Part shown: in pieces, positions 45,222 to 53,592 of the stretch | Layout: each line of letters begins with the position of its first letter | Numbering within the stretch: position 1 is the first letter of the stretch | Assembly: GCF_023073335.1 (NCBI RefSeq) | Contig: NZ_JADPJG010000002.1 | Span: 308,172-372,171 of the forward strand | Length of the DNA stretch: 64,000 nucleotides | Direction: 5' to 3' | Source: Bradyrhizobium sp. 21 | Lineage (GTDB): Bacteria > Pseudomonadota > Alphaproteobacteria > Rhizobiales > Xanthobacteraceae | Notes under the pieces: model-generated | The model's input: the letters and a program-made list of their open reading frames with translations, nothing else | What the model was told of the DNA's origin: nothing | Database searches by the model: none | Translations under genes and position numbers: made by a program

Positions 45222-45881
45222 TCACGCCATGAACATGCGCGCGGCGGACGCCAGCGTCAGCAGCGTGCCGACGCCAATGAAGATCTTGCCGATCAGGGAG
45301 CTCTGGTCCCAGGCCGAGCTCTGCTGGCTGCTTGCCATCACCGGCGCCGGCCGCGGCAGCGCGTCGGTTGCGGCAATCACCGCCTTCTGCGCCGGCGGGT
45401 TGTCCTGTTCCGCAGCGCGGTCGATGTCGTTGAGCTGATCGGGTGCCACGACCTGGCTCTCGGCATTCGGGGCGGCGGCATTATCGGCCGCTGCCTGGAC
45501 GTTGTCGTTGGCGCGGCCCGTCATTGCGGAGGCGGCAGCCGCGGTCGGCGTATCGGCGGCGGCGAGCTGTGCATTGGCATTGGCGACCTCCGGCGGCATC
45601 TGGCTCGCGGCCGGCACGTCTCCATTGTCGGTCTTCGCCCCCTCGGCCTTTGCCGCGGCGTCCTTCTTGTCGGCCTTGTCGTCGGATTTCTGCGCCGTCC
45701 TGGTGCTATCGTGGTGGCGCGAGGTATGTCGCCGCTGCTTGCCCGGCTTGTCCGTGTCGGCTTGCTTGCCCGCGCTGTCCGATTTGCCGGCAGAGTTCGG
45801 CGCCGCCTGTGCAGCGCCGCCGAACAGCAAGAAAAGCCCGGCAAGAAGAATCACTGCCGCGTGTCCGCTGGCTTTCATCAT
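45222..45881 (-). CDS. Low-complexity exported protein with a C-terminal membrane segment
   Basis: A 219-residue protein with a signal peptide (VILLAGLFLLFGG, cleavage near AQAAP). A long Lys/Asp/Ala-rich stretch with a histidine/arginine patch (KQRRHTSRHHDS) follows, then an Ala/Asn-rich section. A single hydrophobic helix is at the very end (KIFIGVGTLLTLASAARMF). No fold is recognisable; it may be an envelope spacer or anchor protein. The bias towards Ala, Asp and Lys is unlike its neighbours. Function unknown. Confidence 0.55.
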   Translation of the reverse strand: MMKASGHAAVILLAGLFLLFGGAAQAAPNSAGKSDSAGKQADTDKPGKQRRHTSRHHDSTRTAQKSDDKADKKDAAAKAEGAKTDNGDVPAASQMPPEVANANAQLAAADTPTAAAASAMTGRANDNVQAAADNAAAPNAESQVVAPDQLNDIDRAAEQDNPPAQKAVIAATDALPRPAPVMASSQQSSAWDQSSLIGKIFIGVGTLLTLASAARMFMA

Positions 45882-46096
45882 GTTGACGATCTCCCCAATT
45901 CAGCCCGTCCCGGGAGCGAACAGAGACCCCGGGCCATGACGACAGCGGGGCAAAAAATGGGAATCTTCGGGCCACACGGGGCAAAAACGCGGCAAGCCGG
46001 GCCTTCGCCGCCGGACGCCGGGGTGCGGACGGGATCGATCGGTGTTATGAGCCGTCCAGATCCTGACGGCTGCATCGGTCGCGCGGTCCGGCATGT

Positions 46097-46112
46097 ATCA
46101 CGAATTCGTGAT
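46097..46112. promoter_or_regulatory. Perfect 16-base palindrome upstream of the EcfF-like gene
   Basis: ATCACGAATTCGTGAT is fully self-complementary and lies 44 bases upstream of the chosen ATG. Its size suits a dimeric regulator, in addition to whatever promoter the sigma factor uses for itself. No known regulator was matched. Confidence 0.45.
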
Positions 46113-46156
46113 CTAGCGGGTGCCGACGTAACAAATTGAAAGAGCGGCCGAATTGC

Positions 46157-46717
46157 ATGGTGAGGGCGCGCGTGCGCGGACGTGAGGACGAGTGGACCGA
46201 CCTGATGCGGTCGGCCATGGCAGGCGATGACGCGGCGTATCATCGCCTGTTGAAGGCGGTCACGCCTGTGCTGCGCGCTGCCGCGAGGCGCGGCCTGGCG
46301 CGGGCCGGGCAGCCTCCCGACCAGGCCGAGGATATCGTGCAGGAGATCTTGTTGGCGGTGCATCTGAAGCGGCACACCTGGGACAGCGAAGCCCCTTTCG
46401 CCCCGTGGCTGTTTGCGATCGGCCGCAACAAGCTGATCGACATGCTGCGGCGGCGGGGCAGGCGGATCTTCGTCAACATCGACGATTTCGCCGAATCCCT
46501 GCCGGGCGAAGTGCCGCAGGAGACGGTCTCGGCAGGCGAGGTCGCCAGCCAGCTCAATACGCTGCCGCAGCGCCAGCGCGACGTGCTGCAGTCGATCGCG
46601 GTCGAGGCCACCTCGATCAAGGATACGGCGATGAAATATGCGATGAGCGAGGGTGCGGTGCGGGTCGCGCTGCATCGCGGACTTGCGGCGCTGACCGCCA
46701 AACTGCGGGACCAGTAG
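46157..46717 (+). CDS. ecfF: ECF sigma factor, EcfF-like
   Basis: A 186-residue sigma-70 family protein. Region 2 is visible as GQPPDQAEDIVQEILLAVHLKRHTW followed by PFAPWLFAIGRNKLIDMLRR, and region 4 as LPQRQRDVLQSIAVEATSIKDTAMKY with the recognition helix MSEGAVRVALHRGLAAL. ATG 46157 is chosen over a TTG seven codons upstream. It precedes by two bases a six-helix anti-sigma factor whose cysteines match OsrA, the redox-sensing partner of Bradyrhizobium japonicum EcfF that I recall from published work. Its targets there include methionine sulfoxide reductase genes. The gene name rests on this pairing. Confidence 0.82.
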   Translation: MVRARVRGREDEWTDLMRSAMAGDDAAYHRLLKAVTPVLRAAARRGLARAGQPPDQAEDIVQEILLAVHLKRHTWDSEAPFAPWLFAIGRNKLIDMLRRRGRRIFVNIDDFAESLPGEVPQETVSAGEVASQLNTLPQRQRDVLQSIAVEATSIKDTAMKYAMSEGAVRVALHRGLAALTAKLRDQ

Positions 46718-46719
46718 TC

Positions 46720-47358
46720 ATGGATACCGATCAACTCATTCGTTCGCTCGCGGCCGACAACGCCCATCGCGCGCCGCGCGTCGGCGCGGTGCTGACCATG
46801 GCGCTGCTGGTCGCAGCCCCCCTGTCGATCCTGATTTTCGCGACGTTTCTCGGCGTGCGTCACGACGTGATGAGCGCGATGCATAACCCGTTCTTCGACA
46901 TGAAGTTCGCGGTCACGCTGTCGCTCGCGATCCCCGCGATCATCGTCAGCCTGCATCTGTCGCGGCCCGAGGCCCTGATGCGCGGCTGGGGCTGGCTGCT
47001 GCTGCTGCCCGTGGGGCTGCTCGCGGTGGCGATCGGCAGCGAGGCGATGATGGCGCCGGCGATGCCGATGACGATGCGGATGGTAGGCAAGAACTCCAGG
47101 GTCTGCCTGTTCGCGATCCCGGCGATGTCGCTGCCGCTGCTTGCGGGGGCGCTGTTCGGCCTGCGCCACGGCGCGCCGTCGCGCCCCGCGCTCGCGGGTG
47201 CGCTCGCCGGTCTCGTGTCGGCCGGGCTCGCCGCGACGCTCTATGCCTCGCACTGCACCGACGATTCCCCGCTGTTCGTCGCGACCTGGTACACGCTCGC
47301 GACCGCGCTGGTGACCGCGATCGGCGCAGCGGTGGGGGCGAGGGTCCTGCGTTACTAG
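46720..47358 (+). CDS. osrA: NrsF/DUF1109-type membrane anti-sigma factor, OsrA-like
   Basis: A 212-residue protein with six hydrophobic segments and a cytoplasmic N-terminus (MDTDQLIRSLAADNAHRAPR), as in the NrsF family that holds ECF sigma factors at the inner membrane. Its only two cysteines are C129 (NSRVCLF) and C179 (YASHCTDD), exactly the positions I recall for the redox-active pair of B. japonicum OsrA. Oxidation of these by hypochlorite or singlet-oxygen-type stress is thought to release EcfF. The gene starts two bases after the sigma stop. Confidence 0.82.
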   Translation: MDTDQLIRSLAADNAHRAPRVGAVLTMALLVAAPLSILIFATFLGVRHDVMSAMHNPFFDMKFAVTLSLAIPAIIVSLHLSRPEALMRGWGWLLLLPVGLLAVAIGSEAMMAPAMPMTMRMVGKNSRVCLFAIPAMSLPLLAGALFGLRHGAPSRPALAGALAGLVSAGLAATLYASHCTDDSPLFVATWYTLATALVTAIGAAVGARVLRY

Positions 47359-47368
47359 CGCGCCAGCC

Positions 47369-48469
47369 TCACGCCGCAGGCGTCGTGCCCTGCATGCGGT
47401 GGAAGCGCAGCACCTGCTGCGCGGTCGAGCTGCGTAGCGCCTCGTAAGCGTCGCGCAACGTCAGCATGTCGGTCTGCGAGCCGCCTGAGAGCTTCTCGCG
47501 CATGGCGATGATCGCACGCACGCTCGGCCAATGCATGGCCGCGACCTTGGCGAGTATCATCACGCCCTCGGTCCTGCTTTCGATCATCATGGTCTCGGCG
47601 GTCTCGACCGCGACGCCCGCGAGCGCCGCGAGCCCTGCATTGGTCTCGTCGAACTTGTCCTGCTCGGCGAAGGTGGCGACCTGGGATTCGGTGAGGCGGC
47701 CGTCTTCGTGCAGCGACTTCACCAACGCCCGCGCCATCTCGGTCTGCCTGGTCGTGGTGGCGGTGCGCACCCGCTGGGCCGCTTCCTGGACCGCGCTGGA
47801 CACGTCGTCCGCAAGCTCCGGATGGGCGGCCTCCAACTTCCTGCGCACCGTTAATGACGCCTTCGCGACCAGCCTCAAATAATGATGGCGGGGCAGGTCT
47901 GGCCGCAGGCCGATGCAGGTGGCGAGGTCGTCGTCGCGTTCGGCGCGGGTGACGAGGTCGGTGAAACTTCCCTCGGAGAGCTGTGCGCCCGGATTGCCCA
48001 CGGTCGCTTGCACCACGTCCTCGTCGCCGCGCGTCACCAGCACGTCGGTCAGCGCTTCCGACAGCACTCGCCGCAGCGAGATCGCCTTGAGATGGGCCTG
48101 GCCCCTGGTGCGCGCGATCTCGATCAGGGTCGCCTCGTCCAGCCGTTCCGATTTCGACAGCACGGGGCCGGAAATCTCGATCACCTCGTCGAGCGCGAGC
48201 GTCCGGATGATCTTAGGCGGCGCAGCCGCGATCGGTGCGAGGCGCTCCGCGAGCAGCGCCCTCGCAGAAGTCTCGATCTGCTCGATCAGGCATTGGAACA
48301 CGTCGTCGAAGACGCGGACATGGTCGTCGGAATAGTCCACCGCGTTGCCTACGAAGAGCTCGGTGACCTGGCGCAGCGTCTCCACCCGGCGCGCAACGGT
48401 GCCGTGCGAGAGCGCAGCCTGCAATTCGTCGAGCAGATTCTCGGATGTTTTTGCGGATTTTGATCTCAT
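47369..48469 (-). CDS. DUF2336 protein
   Basis: A 366-residue, mostly helical cytoplasmic protein matching the DUF2336 pattern of alphaproteobacteria: LAERLAPIAAAPPKIIRTLALDEVIEI, then SGPVLSKSERLDEATLIEIARTRG and RDDDLATCIGLRPDLPRHHYLRLV, which resemble HEAT-like paired helices. Related proteins occur near chemotaxis or cyclic-di-GMP genes, and here a diguanylate cyclase gene lies 63 bases upstream on the same strand. The precise function is unknown. Confidence 0.8.
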   Translation of the reverse strand: MRSKSAKTSENLLDELQAALSHGTVARRVETLRQVTELFVGNAVDYSDDHVRVFDDVFQCLIEQIETSARALLAERLAPIAAAPPKIIRTLALDEVIEISGPVLSKSERLDEATLIEIARTRGQAHLKAISLRRVLSEALTDVLVTRGDEDVVQATVGNPGAQLSEGSFTDLVTRAERDDDLATCIGLRPDLPRHHYLRLVAKASLTVRRKLEAAHPELADDVSSAVQEAAQRVRTATTTRQTEMARALVKSLHEDGRLTESQVATFAEQDKFDETNAGLAALAGVAVETAETMMIESRTEGVMILAKVAAMHWPSVRAIIAMREKLSGGSQTDMLTLRDAYEALRSSTAQQVLRFHRMQGTTPAA

Positions 48470-48532
48470 TGCCCTGTCCTGGAGCGTTCGGCCCGGCGGC
48501 GGCTTCTCTCGCGCCGGGAGAAAATGGATTGG

Positions 48533-49690
48533 TCAGCTCGTTGCAATGCGGTTGCGCCCTTGCGCCTTGGCGGAATAGAGCGCGCTGTCGGCGCGCACGA
48601 GAAACGTGTCGGCAGTATCAATCTCGCGCAGCGTCACGACGCCCGCGGAAATGGTCACGCGCATGCCCGGAGAGAATGCGCTCCAGTCCAGATCGGCGAC
48701 GATGCCGCGCAGCCGCTCGAGCATGCGCGACGCCGCCTCGCTGTCCGTTCCCGGCAGCAACAGCAAAAATTCCTCGCCGCCGTAGCGGCCGAAGCAGTCG
48801 GCCGGGCGGATGTTGGCGAAAATGGTGATCGCGAAGGTCCGCAGCACCTCGTCGCCGACGGGATGGCCGTGGGCATCGTTGATGCGCTTGAACCAGTCGA
48901 GGTCGATCAGTGCGATCGCGCAAGGCGTCGATGCCCGCCGCGATTTTTCGATCTCGGCGTCGAGAAGCCGCATGATGCAGCGGCGGTTGTAGGAGCCGGT
49001 GAGCTCGTCGAGCTCGGCCAGCTCCTCGATGCGCTGATAGGCAGCCTTCAGCTCGATGCTGCGCCGGTACAGGATCTTGCGCAGCGTCGCACCGAACAGG
49101 CCGAGGAAGGCGCACTGGCCGATCACCAGCACGAAGCAGAGCATCGAGGCGGTGCGCTGCAGCCGCGTTGCAACGGGCATGCCGATCGGCAGGTCGGAGG
49201 CGAGGAAGACGGCGGCAAGGCCGGCGCTCGCCATCGCCCAGGTCAGAATCGCCTGGGCCGAGGTCATGCGCAGCGTGCCGAAAGCAAAGATCAGGAACAG
49301 CACGCTGAGGAAGGCGACGCCGACGGCAGGCACCGACAGCAGGAACACGAATTGCAGCGCCATATGCGCCGAGATCTGGAACACGGTGAGATAGTGGTCC
49401 GAGAATCGGTCACCTACGCCGGCTTCCGACAGCACGGCGAAGCTGCCGATGATCAACAGGCCGCCGAACCAGAACAGCGAGGCAATGTCGATCGAGATGG
49501 CGCCGTCAAAGGCGTAAACCAGCAGGACGGAGGCGCCGAGCGAGTAGCTCGCGACCTGGCCGATATACATCTGGCGGCGCTGCCGGACACGGCGCGCCAG
49601 AACCTCGGGTGCGGCCGCCTCGGGCGTGAGGACGAGATCCGCGACCTCAGCGGCATTCCTCTCGGGAAAGGACGTCGCGGCCGTGCTCAT
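48533..49690 (-). CDS. Membrane-bound diguanylate cyclase
   Basis: A 385-residue protein with about six membrane helices between residues 38 and 200 and a C-terminal GGDEF domain. The active-site motif is GGEEF (304-308) and the product-inhibition motif RPAD (295-298) has the normal five-residue spacing, so it should make cyclic-di-GMP and be feedback-inhibited. LDELTGSYNRRCI marks the start of the domain. The membrane part has no named sensor domain. It is followed by the DUF2336 gene. It probably steers adhesion or motility. Confidence 0.9.
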   Translation of the reverse strand: MSTAATSFPERNAAEVADLVLTPEAAAPEVLARRVRQRRQMYIGQVASYSLGASVLLVYAFDGAISIDIASLFWFGGLLIIGSFAVLSEAGVGDRFSDHYLTVFQISAHMALQFVFLLSVPAVGVAFLSVLFLIFAFGTLRMTSAQAILTWAMASAGLAAVFLASDLPIGMPVATRLQRTASMLCFVLVIGQCAFLGLFGATLRKILYRRSIELKAAYQRIEELAELDELTGSYNRRCIMRLLDAEIEKSRRASTPCAIALIDLDWFKRINDAHGHPVGDEVLRTFAITIFANIRPADCFGRYGGEEFLLLLPGTDSEAASRMLERLRGIVADLDWSAFSPGMRVTISAGVVTLREIDTADTFLVRADSALYSAKAQGRNRIATS

Positions 49691-50130
49691 GGTCCCGCCA
49701 ATGGTCGATGTCAGCCTAAAAATCTACGTGGCAAGCCTTTAGGTTTGGTATCCTTCGAAACCGAATCCGCGCTGTGCAGCGCGGGAGTGGGCGACGTCGG
49801 CCGGCGCAGGAATTTGTCGGCGATTAGGCATCGTGTGCGATGCCGTCGAGCCAAAGCAGGGCTTCGGAAGACACACGTCGTGCAAGGCTGCTATGGTTCC
49901 ATGCAGGTCGGGCCGTCTACGCTGGGACGGCAGTGCGCAGGAAAGTGCTTCATTACTATGTTACCGTTCTCGAGCGAAGCGGCCAGCCGCGGGTGGCAAA
50001 AGGAAATTTCGCGTATGTGGGGTAGATCACACAGGCCCCCGTATCACTGCGGTAGACTGAAGAATTTCGCGCCTCCCGTCGAACCGTCTGCCGCATCGAC
50101 CCGACCAACCTTGCGAGACGGCCTTTGAGC
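49691..50130. other. Intergenic region before the sigma/anti-sigma/protease genes
   Basis: The 440-base gap lies between the divergent cyclase and ECF sigma genes. GGAAAT at 50002-50007 could be part of an ECF-type -35 box about 120 bases ahead of the sigma start, but no matching -10 element was clear. No gene or repeat was recognised. Confidence 0.35.
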
Positions 50131-50694
50131 GTGACACAAGCGGCTTCGGACGAGGTCCTGATCGCCAGGATCGCTCAAGGCGACCGGCTCGCCATGCAGG
50201 TGCTGTACGGGCGGCACCATGTCAGGGTGTATCGCTTCGGCCTCCGGCTCGTGCGGGACGAGCAGGCGGCGGAAGACCTCATCAGCGAGGTGTTTCTCGA
50301 CGTCTGGCGTCAAGCCGGCAAGTTCGAGGGCCGGTCCGCCGTTTCCACCTGGCTGCTGGCAATCACCCGATTCAAGGCCCTGTCTGCGCTCCGGCGCAGG
50401 AAGGATTTTGAGTTGGACGACGAAGCCGCCAACGCGATCGAGGATTCGTCCGACAATCCGGAAACGGCGGTGCAGAAGAAGGATACCAGTGAAGCGTTGC
50501 GGGAGTGTCTGACGGGCCTCTCGCCTGATCACCGGGAAATCGTCGATCTCGTCTACTACCACGAGAAGTCCGTGGAAGAGGTGGCCGAGATCGTTGGCAT
50601 CCCGGAGAACACTGTAAAGACGCGCTTGTTCTATGCGCGCAAGAAATTGGCCGAACTGCTGAAGGCAGCCGGCATTGAGCGAGGCTGGCCATGA
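50131..50694 (+). CDS. ECF sigma factor linked to an S8 protease
   Basis: A 187-residue ECF sigma factor starting at GTG 50131; a TTG two codons earlier is possible, but GAGACGG is better spaced from the GTG. Region 2 includes LVRDEQAAEDLISEVFLDVWRQA and STWLLAITRFKALSALRRR. Region 4 is LSPDHREIVDLVYYHEKSVEEVAEIVGIPENTVKTRLFYARKKL, seen in two parts around the linker. Its stop overlaps the anti-sigma start by four bases, and the third gene is a protease, so the three look like one operon. Confidence 0.9.
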   Translation: MTQAASDEVLIARIAQGDRLAMQVLYGRHHVRVYRFGLRLVRDEQAAEDLISEVFLDVWRQAGKFEGRSAVSTWLLAITRFKALSALRRRKDFELDDEAANAIEDSSDNPETAVQKKDTSEALRECLTGLSPDHREIVDLVYYHEKSVEEVAEIVGIPENTVKTRLFYARKKLAELLKAAGIERGWP

Positions 50695-51386
50695 TGGCAT
50701 TGAGCAAGAAGATGCTGGAGCAAGAGCCCAGTGAAATTGAACTGCTGCTGCCGTGGCACGCGGCCGGCACGCTGAACGCGCGCGATGCCCGCCGCGTCGA
50801 GGAAGCGCTGGCGAGCGATCCGGCGCTTGCGAAGCAATATGCGGCGATCCGCGGCGAGTACGAAGAGACCATCCATCTGAACGAGAGCCTGGGCGCTCCG
50901 TCGGCGCGCGCGATGCAGAAGCTGTTCGCCGCGATTGACGCCGAACCTGCGCGGCCGATCGGCTCGCTGCCGCTGTCGGCGCGCATCGCGACCTTCTTCT
51001 CGAGCCTGTCGCCGCGCACGCTGGCCTGGTCGGCGAGCCTTGGCGCCGTCGCGCTGGTGCTGCAGGCCGGAATCATCGGCGCGGTGCTGATGAAGACGCA
51101 GCCTGCGACCTTCCAGACCGCTTCGCTCTCGACCAGCGCGCCGATCACGCGCGAGCTCGGTACGACTGCCGCGCCGGCGCGCGCGCTGGTGCGCTTCACG
51201 CCCGAGGCGCGCGTCGCCGACATCACTGCATTGCTCGACGGCTACCAGGCTTCGATCATCGGTGATGCCAAGGGCGGCATGTTCCGCCTCCAGTTCGACA
51301 AGGCGATGAGCCAGGACGAACTCGCCTCGCTGCTCGGCAAGATGCAGCGCGAGAAGTTCGTCAATCTGGCCGTCGCTGCGCCCTAG
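50691..51386 (+). CDS. Anti-sigma factor with prodomain-like outer domain
   Basis: A 231-residue protein. The N-terminal part (LLLPWHAAGTLNARDARRVEEALASD) resembles the cytoplasmic sigma-binding helices of anti-sigma factors without the zinc ligands. A membrane helix is at about residues 108-128 (LAWSASLGAVALVLQAGII). The C-terminal extracytoplasmic part contains ALVRFTPEARVADITALLDGYQ and GGMFRLQFDKAMSQDELASLL, a pattern close to that of subtilase propeptides. A protease gene of that family follows after 16 bases. It should hold the upstream ECF sigma factor at the membrane. Confidence 0.8.
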   Translation: MMALSKKMLEQEPSEIELLLPWHAAGTLNARDARRVEEALASDPALAKQYAAIRGEYEETIHLNESLGAPSARAMQKLFAAIDAEPARPIGSLPLSARIATFFSSLSPRTLAWSASLGAVALVLQAGIIGAVLMKTQPATFQTASLSTSAPITRELGTTAAPARALVRFTPEARVADITALLDGYQASIIGDAKGGMFRLQFDKAMSQDELASLLGKMQREKFVNLAVAAP

Positions 51387-51402
51387 ACGCGCCGCGGAAC
51401 CG

Positions 51403-53112
51403 ATGACACGCAAGTCCGCGAGCAGGGTACGCGCCGGGGCCTACGCTTCGTCGGTCGGAGCCGCGCTTTTGCTTGCCGCCTGTCTCGGCGTCGAGCTTGC
51501 GCAGGCGCAGGCGATCATGCGCACGCCGACGATCAGCGTCCCCTCCCGCACGCCGACCTTTTCTCCCAGCATCGCCGCGCGCGTCAGTCCGGGTGTGGCC
51601 GCCAGAGCGGTGGTCGTTGGGCGCGGCCCCGGGCCCGGCCCGATTGTGACATCGAGGATTTCGGCGCGGATGGTGCCGACGCCGGTGCTGCCTTATGCGC
51701 GCTATTCCCCGAACCTCTATCCGGCCTGTACCGCGGCCTCTCGCGACGCCGCCGGCGAATGCCTGGCGCAGCCGGACGCAGGCGGCGATGGCTCGGGCAA
51801 ACCGGGCAAGAAGAGCACCGGCAAGGGGCGCGGCAACGGCACATTGGCCGCCGTCGTCTCCCGCAGCTTCGCCAACGAATTCGTCGCCGAGATCGACGGG
51901 GGTCTGTCGGTGACCGAGACCGACGAACTCGCGCGCCGCCACGGCCTGACGCGCATTGCATCCGAGAATTTCCCGCTGATCGGGGCCAATTTCGGCCTGT
52001 TCCGCATCACCGACGGGCGGCCCGCCGAAACCGTGCGGCGCGAATTCGCCGCCGACGGCAGCGTGCGCTCGGTCCAGCCGAACTTCCGCTACGTGCTCCA
52101 GGACCAGAAGCCGACGACGCCGAGCGAAGGTGATCCAGCGCAATACGCACTGACAAAACTCCGGCTGCCGCAGGCGCATACGCTTGCGCATGGCGCCAAC
52201 GTGACCGTTGCCGTGATCGATTCCGGCATCGACGCCAGACATCCCGAACTCGCCAACTCCATTGCCGACAATTTCGATGCGCTCGGCAGCACCGAGGGCG
52301 CGCACGTTCACGGCACCGGCGTTGCCGGCGCCATCGTGGCGCATGCCAAGCTGATGGGCAGCGCGCCCGAGGCGCGCATCATCGCCATCCGCGCCTTCGG
52401 CGGCACCACCGGCGGGGCCCAGAGCTCGTCCTACATCATCCTGCGCTCGCTGAACTATGCCGCCGAGCACGGCGCGCAGATCGTCAACATGAGCTTTGCC
52501 GGTCCGAAAGACGCGGTGATCGAGCGGGCCATCGCGGCGACTGCTGCGCGTGGCCTGGTGCTGATCGCGGCCGCCGGCAATGCCGGCGCGAAGTCGCCGC
52601 CGCTTTATCCGGCCGCCAATCCCAACGTGATCGCGGTCAGTGCGACCGACCAGCAGGACAGGCTGTTCACCGCCTCCAACCGTGGCAACCACATCGCGGT
52701 CGCAGCGCCCGGAGTCGACATCTTCCTGCCGGCGCCTGACGGCAAATACCAGATGACGTCGGGCACCTCGTTCTCAGCCGCCTATGTCTCCGGCGTCGCG
52801 GCGCTGCTGCTCGAGCGCAACTACGCCTTGAAGCCGGAAGCGCTGCGCATGACGCTGGCGAAGACCGCGCGGGACCTCGGTTCACCCGGGCGGGATGATC
52901 TCTTCGGCGATGGCGAGGCCGATGCGTTTGCCGCGGTCATGGCCGTTCCCGCCGACAGCGCGACGCCGGTCGCTGCCGCCGGTACAACTAAACGTGAAGA
53001 TATCGAGAAGCGTCGCGACGAGCCTGGCATCCGCGCAATAGAGCAACCCTCGTTGTCGAGCACGGGCGATAAATCCGCGGTTTCTCAGGCGGATAGGCCG
53101 GCGACGCGATAG
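51403..53112 (+). CDS. S8 (subtilisin-type) serine protease, probable lipoprotein
   Basis: A 569-residue exported subtilase. The signal peptide ends in a lipobox (LLAAC, C27). A Pro/Gly-rich linker (about 40-145) and a propeptide-like region (about 150-235) precede the catalytic domain. The triad is D273 (AVIDSGID), H303 (HVHGTGVAGA) and S456 (TSGTSFSAAYVSG), with oxyanion N393 (AAAGNAG). The tail after about 515 is polar and disordered. It follows an ECF sigma and an anti-sigma gene and is likely a target or an effector of that pair. Confidence 0.9.
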   Translation: MTRKSASRVRAGAYASSVGAALLLAACLGVELAQAQAIMRTPTISVPSRTPTFSPSIAARVSPGVAARAVVVGRGPGPGPIVTSRISARMVPTPVLPYARYSPNLYPACTAASRDAAGECLAQPDAGGDGSGKPGKKSTGKGRGNGTLAAVVSRSFANEFVAEIDGGLSVTETDELARRHGLTRIASENFPLIGANFGLFRITDGRPAETVRREFAADGSVRSVQPNFRYVLQDQKPTTPSEGDPAQYALTKLRLPQAHTLAHGANVTVAVIDSGIDARHPELANSIADNFDALGSTEGAHVHGTGVAGAIVAHAKLMGSAPEARIIAIRAFGGTTGGAQSSSYIILRSLNYAAEHGAQIVNMSFAGPKDAVIERAIAATAARGLVLIAAAGNAGAKSPPLYPAANPNVIAVSATDQQDRLFTASNRGNHIAVAAPGVDIFLPAPDGKYQMTSGTSFSAAYVSGVAALLLERNYALKPEALRMTLAKTARDLGSPGRDDLFGDGEADAFAAVMAVPADSATPVAAAGTTKREDIEKRRDEPGIRAIEQPSLSSTGDKSAVSQADRPATR

Positions 53113-53198
53113 CGGCTGCGACAACTTTGCGCGCGGCGCGAAGATCGAAAAATCAAATGCCGCATTGAACGTTCAGCCCGCTGCCACGACCAAATTAT

Positions 53199-53310
53199 GT
53201 GGGAGCGGTCATCCCTCCCCATAAGTCATATTAGGCGCGAGCGCCCATCCACCCCAAGCGCCCATATGGCTCGACCCGTCCGGTTGTCCCCCCGGACGGG
53301 TCTTTTCTTT
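53199..53310 (+). ncRNA. Candidate three-hairpin small RNA
   Basis: Between the protease gene and the next ORF lie three consecutive stem-loops. The first is GGGAG with CTCCC (53201-53219), the second is CATAT and GGCGC pairing with GCGCC and ATATG (53227-53268), and the third is a strong terminator (GACCCGTCCGG with CCGGACGGGTC and a T-rich tail, 53273-53310). CCCTCCCC and CCACCCC in unpaired or weakly paired positions look like anti-Shine-Dalgarno segments. This architecture is seen in alphaproteobacterial trans-acting sRNAs. No open frame of coding quality covers it. Promoter boxes were not securely found. Confidence 0.55.
53273..53310 (+). terminator. Strong Rho-independent terminator
   Basis: GACCCGTCCGG and CCGGACGGGTC form an 11-bp perfect stem around a TTGTCCC-type loop, followed by TTTTCTTTT. 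It stands 160 bases after the protease stop, with other hairpins in front, so it more likely ends a small RNA than the protease mRNA alone. Confidence 0.9.
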
Positions 53311-53592
53311 TGGGGCATCCGATTCTTTGAAGCCGCGCACGCGTTCAGCTTCCGGTTGAAAGACTGCGCCGCGTTCGCCGCCGCCGTGGACCAGGCAAGC
53401 AACACGTCCGCTATGCTTGTGCGAAGCTTGACTCGAAAACACGGCAAATCTCCGCACGACTACGGTGTTTTGCGACCGCGGCCGTGTCGTTGCTGGACAA
53501 GTCAAAACTTTTCCACAAAATATTCATGTCGCGTCTAAATTGATTCGTGTGCGTTGCGTCGCGTCCGTATTTATCTCCTGACGGGCTGGTTT

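Noticed and set aside
53197..53538. 113-residue frame over the candidate small RNA
   Set aside because: It reads straight through three hairpins and a terminator, and has no ribosome-binding site or domain.
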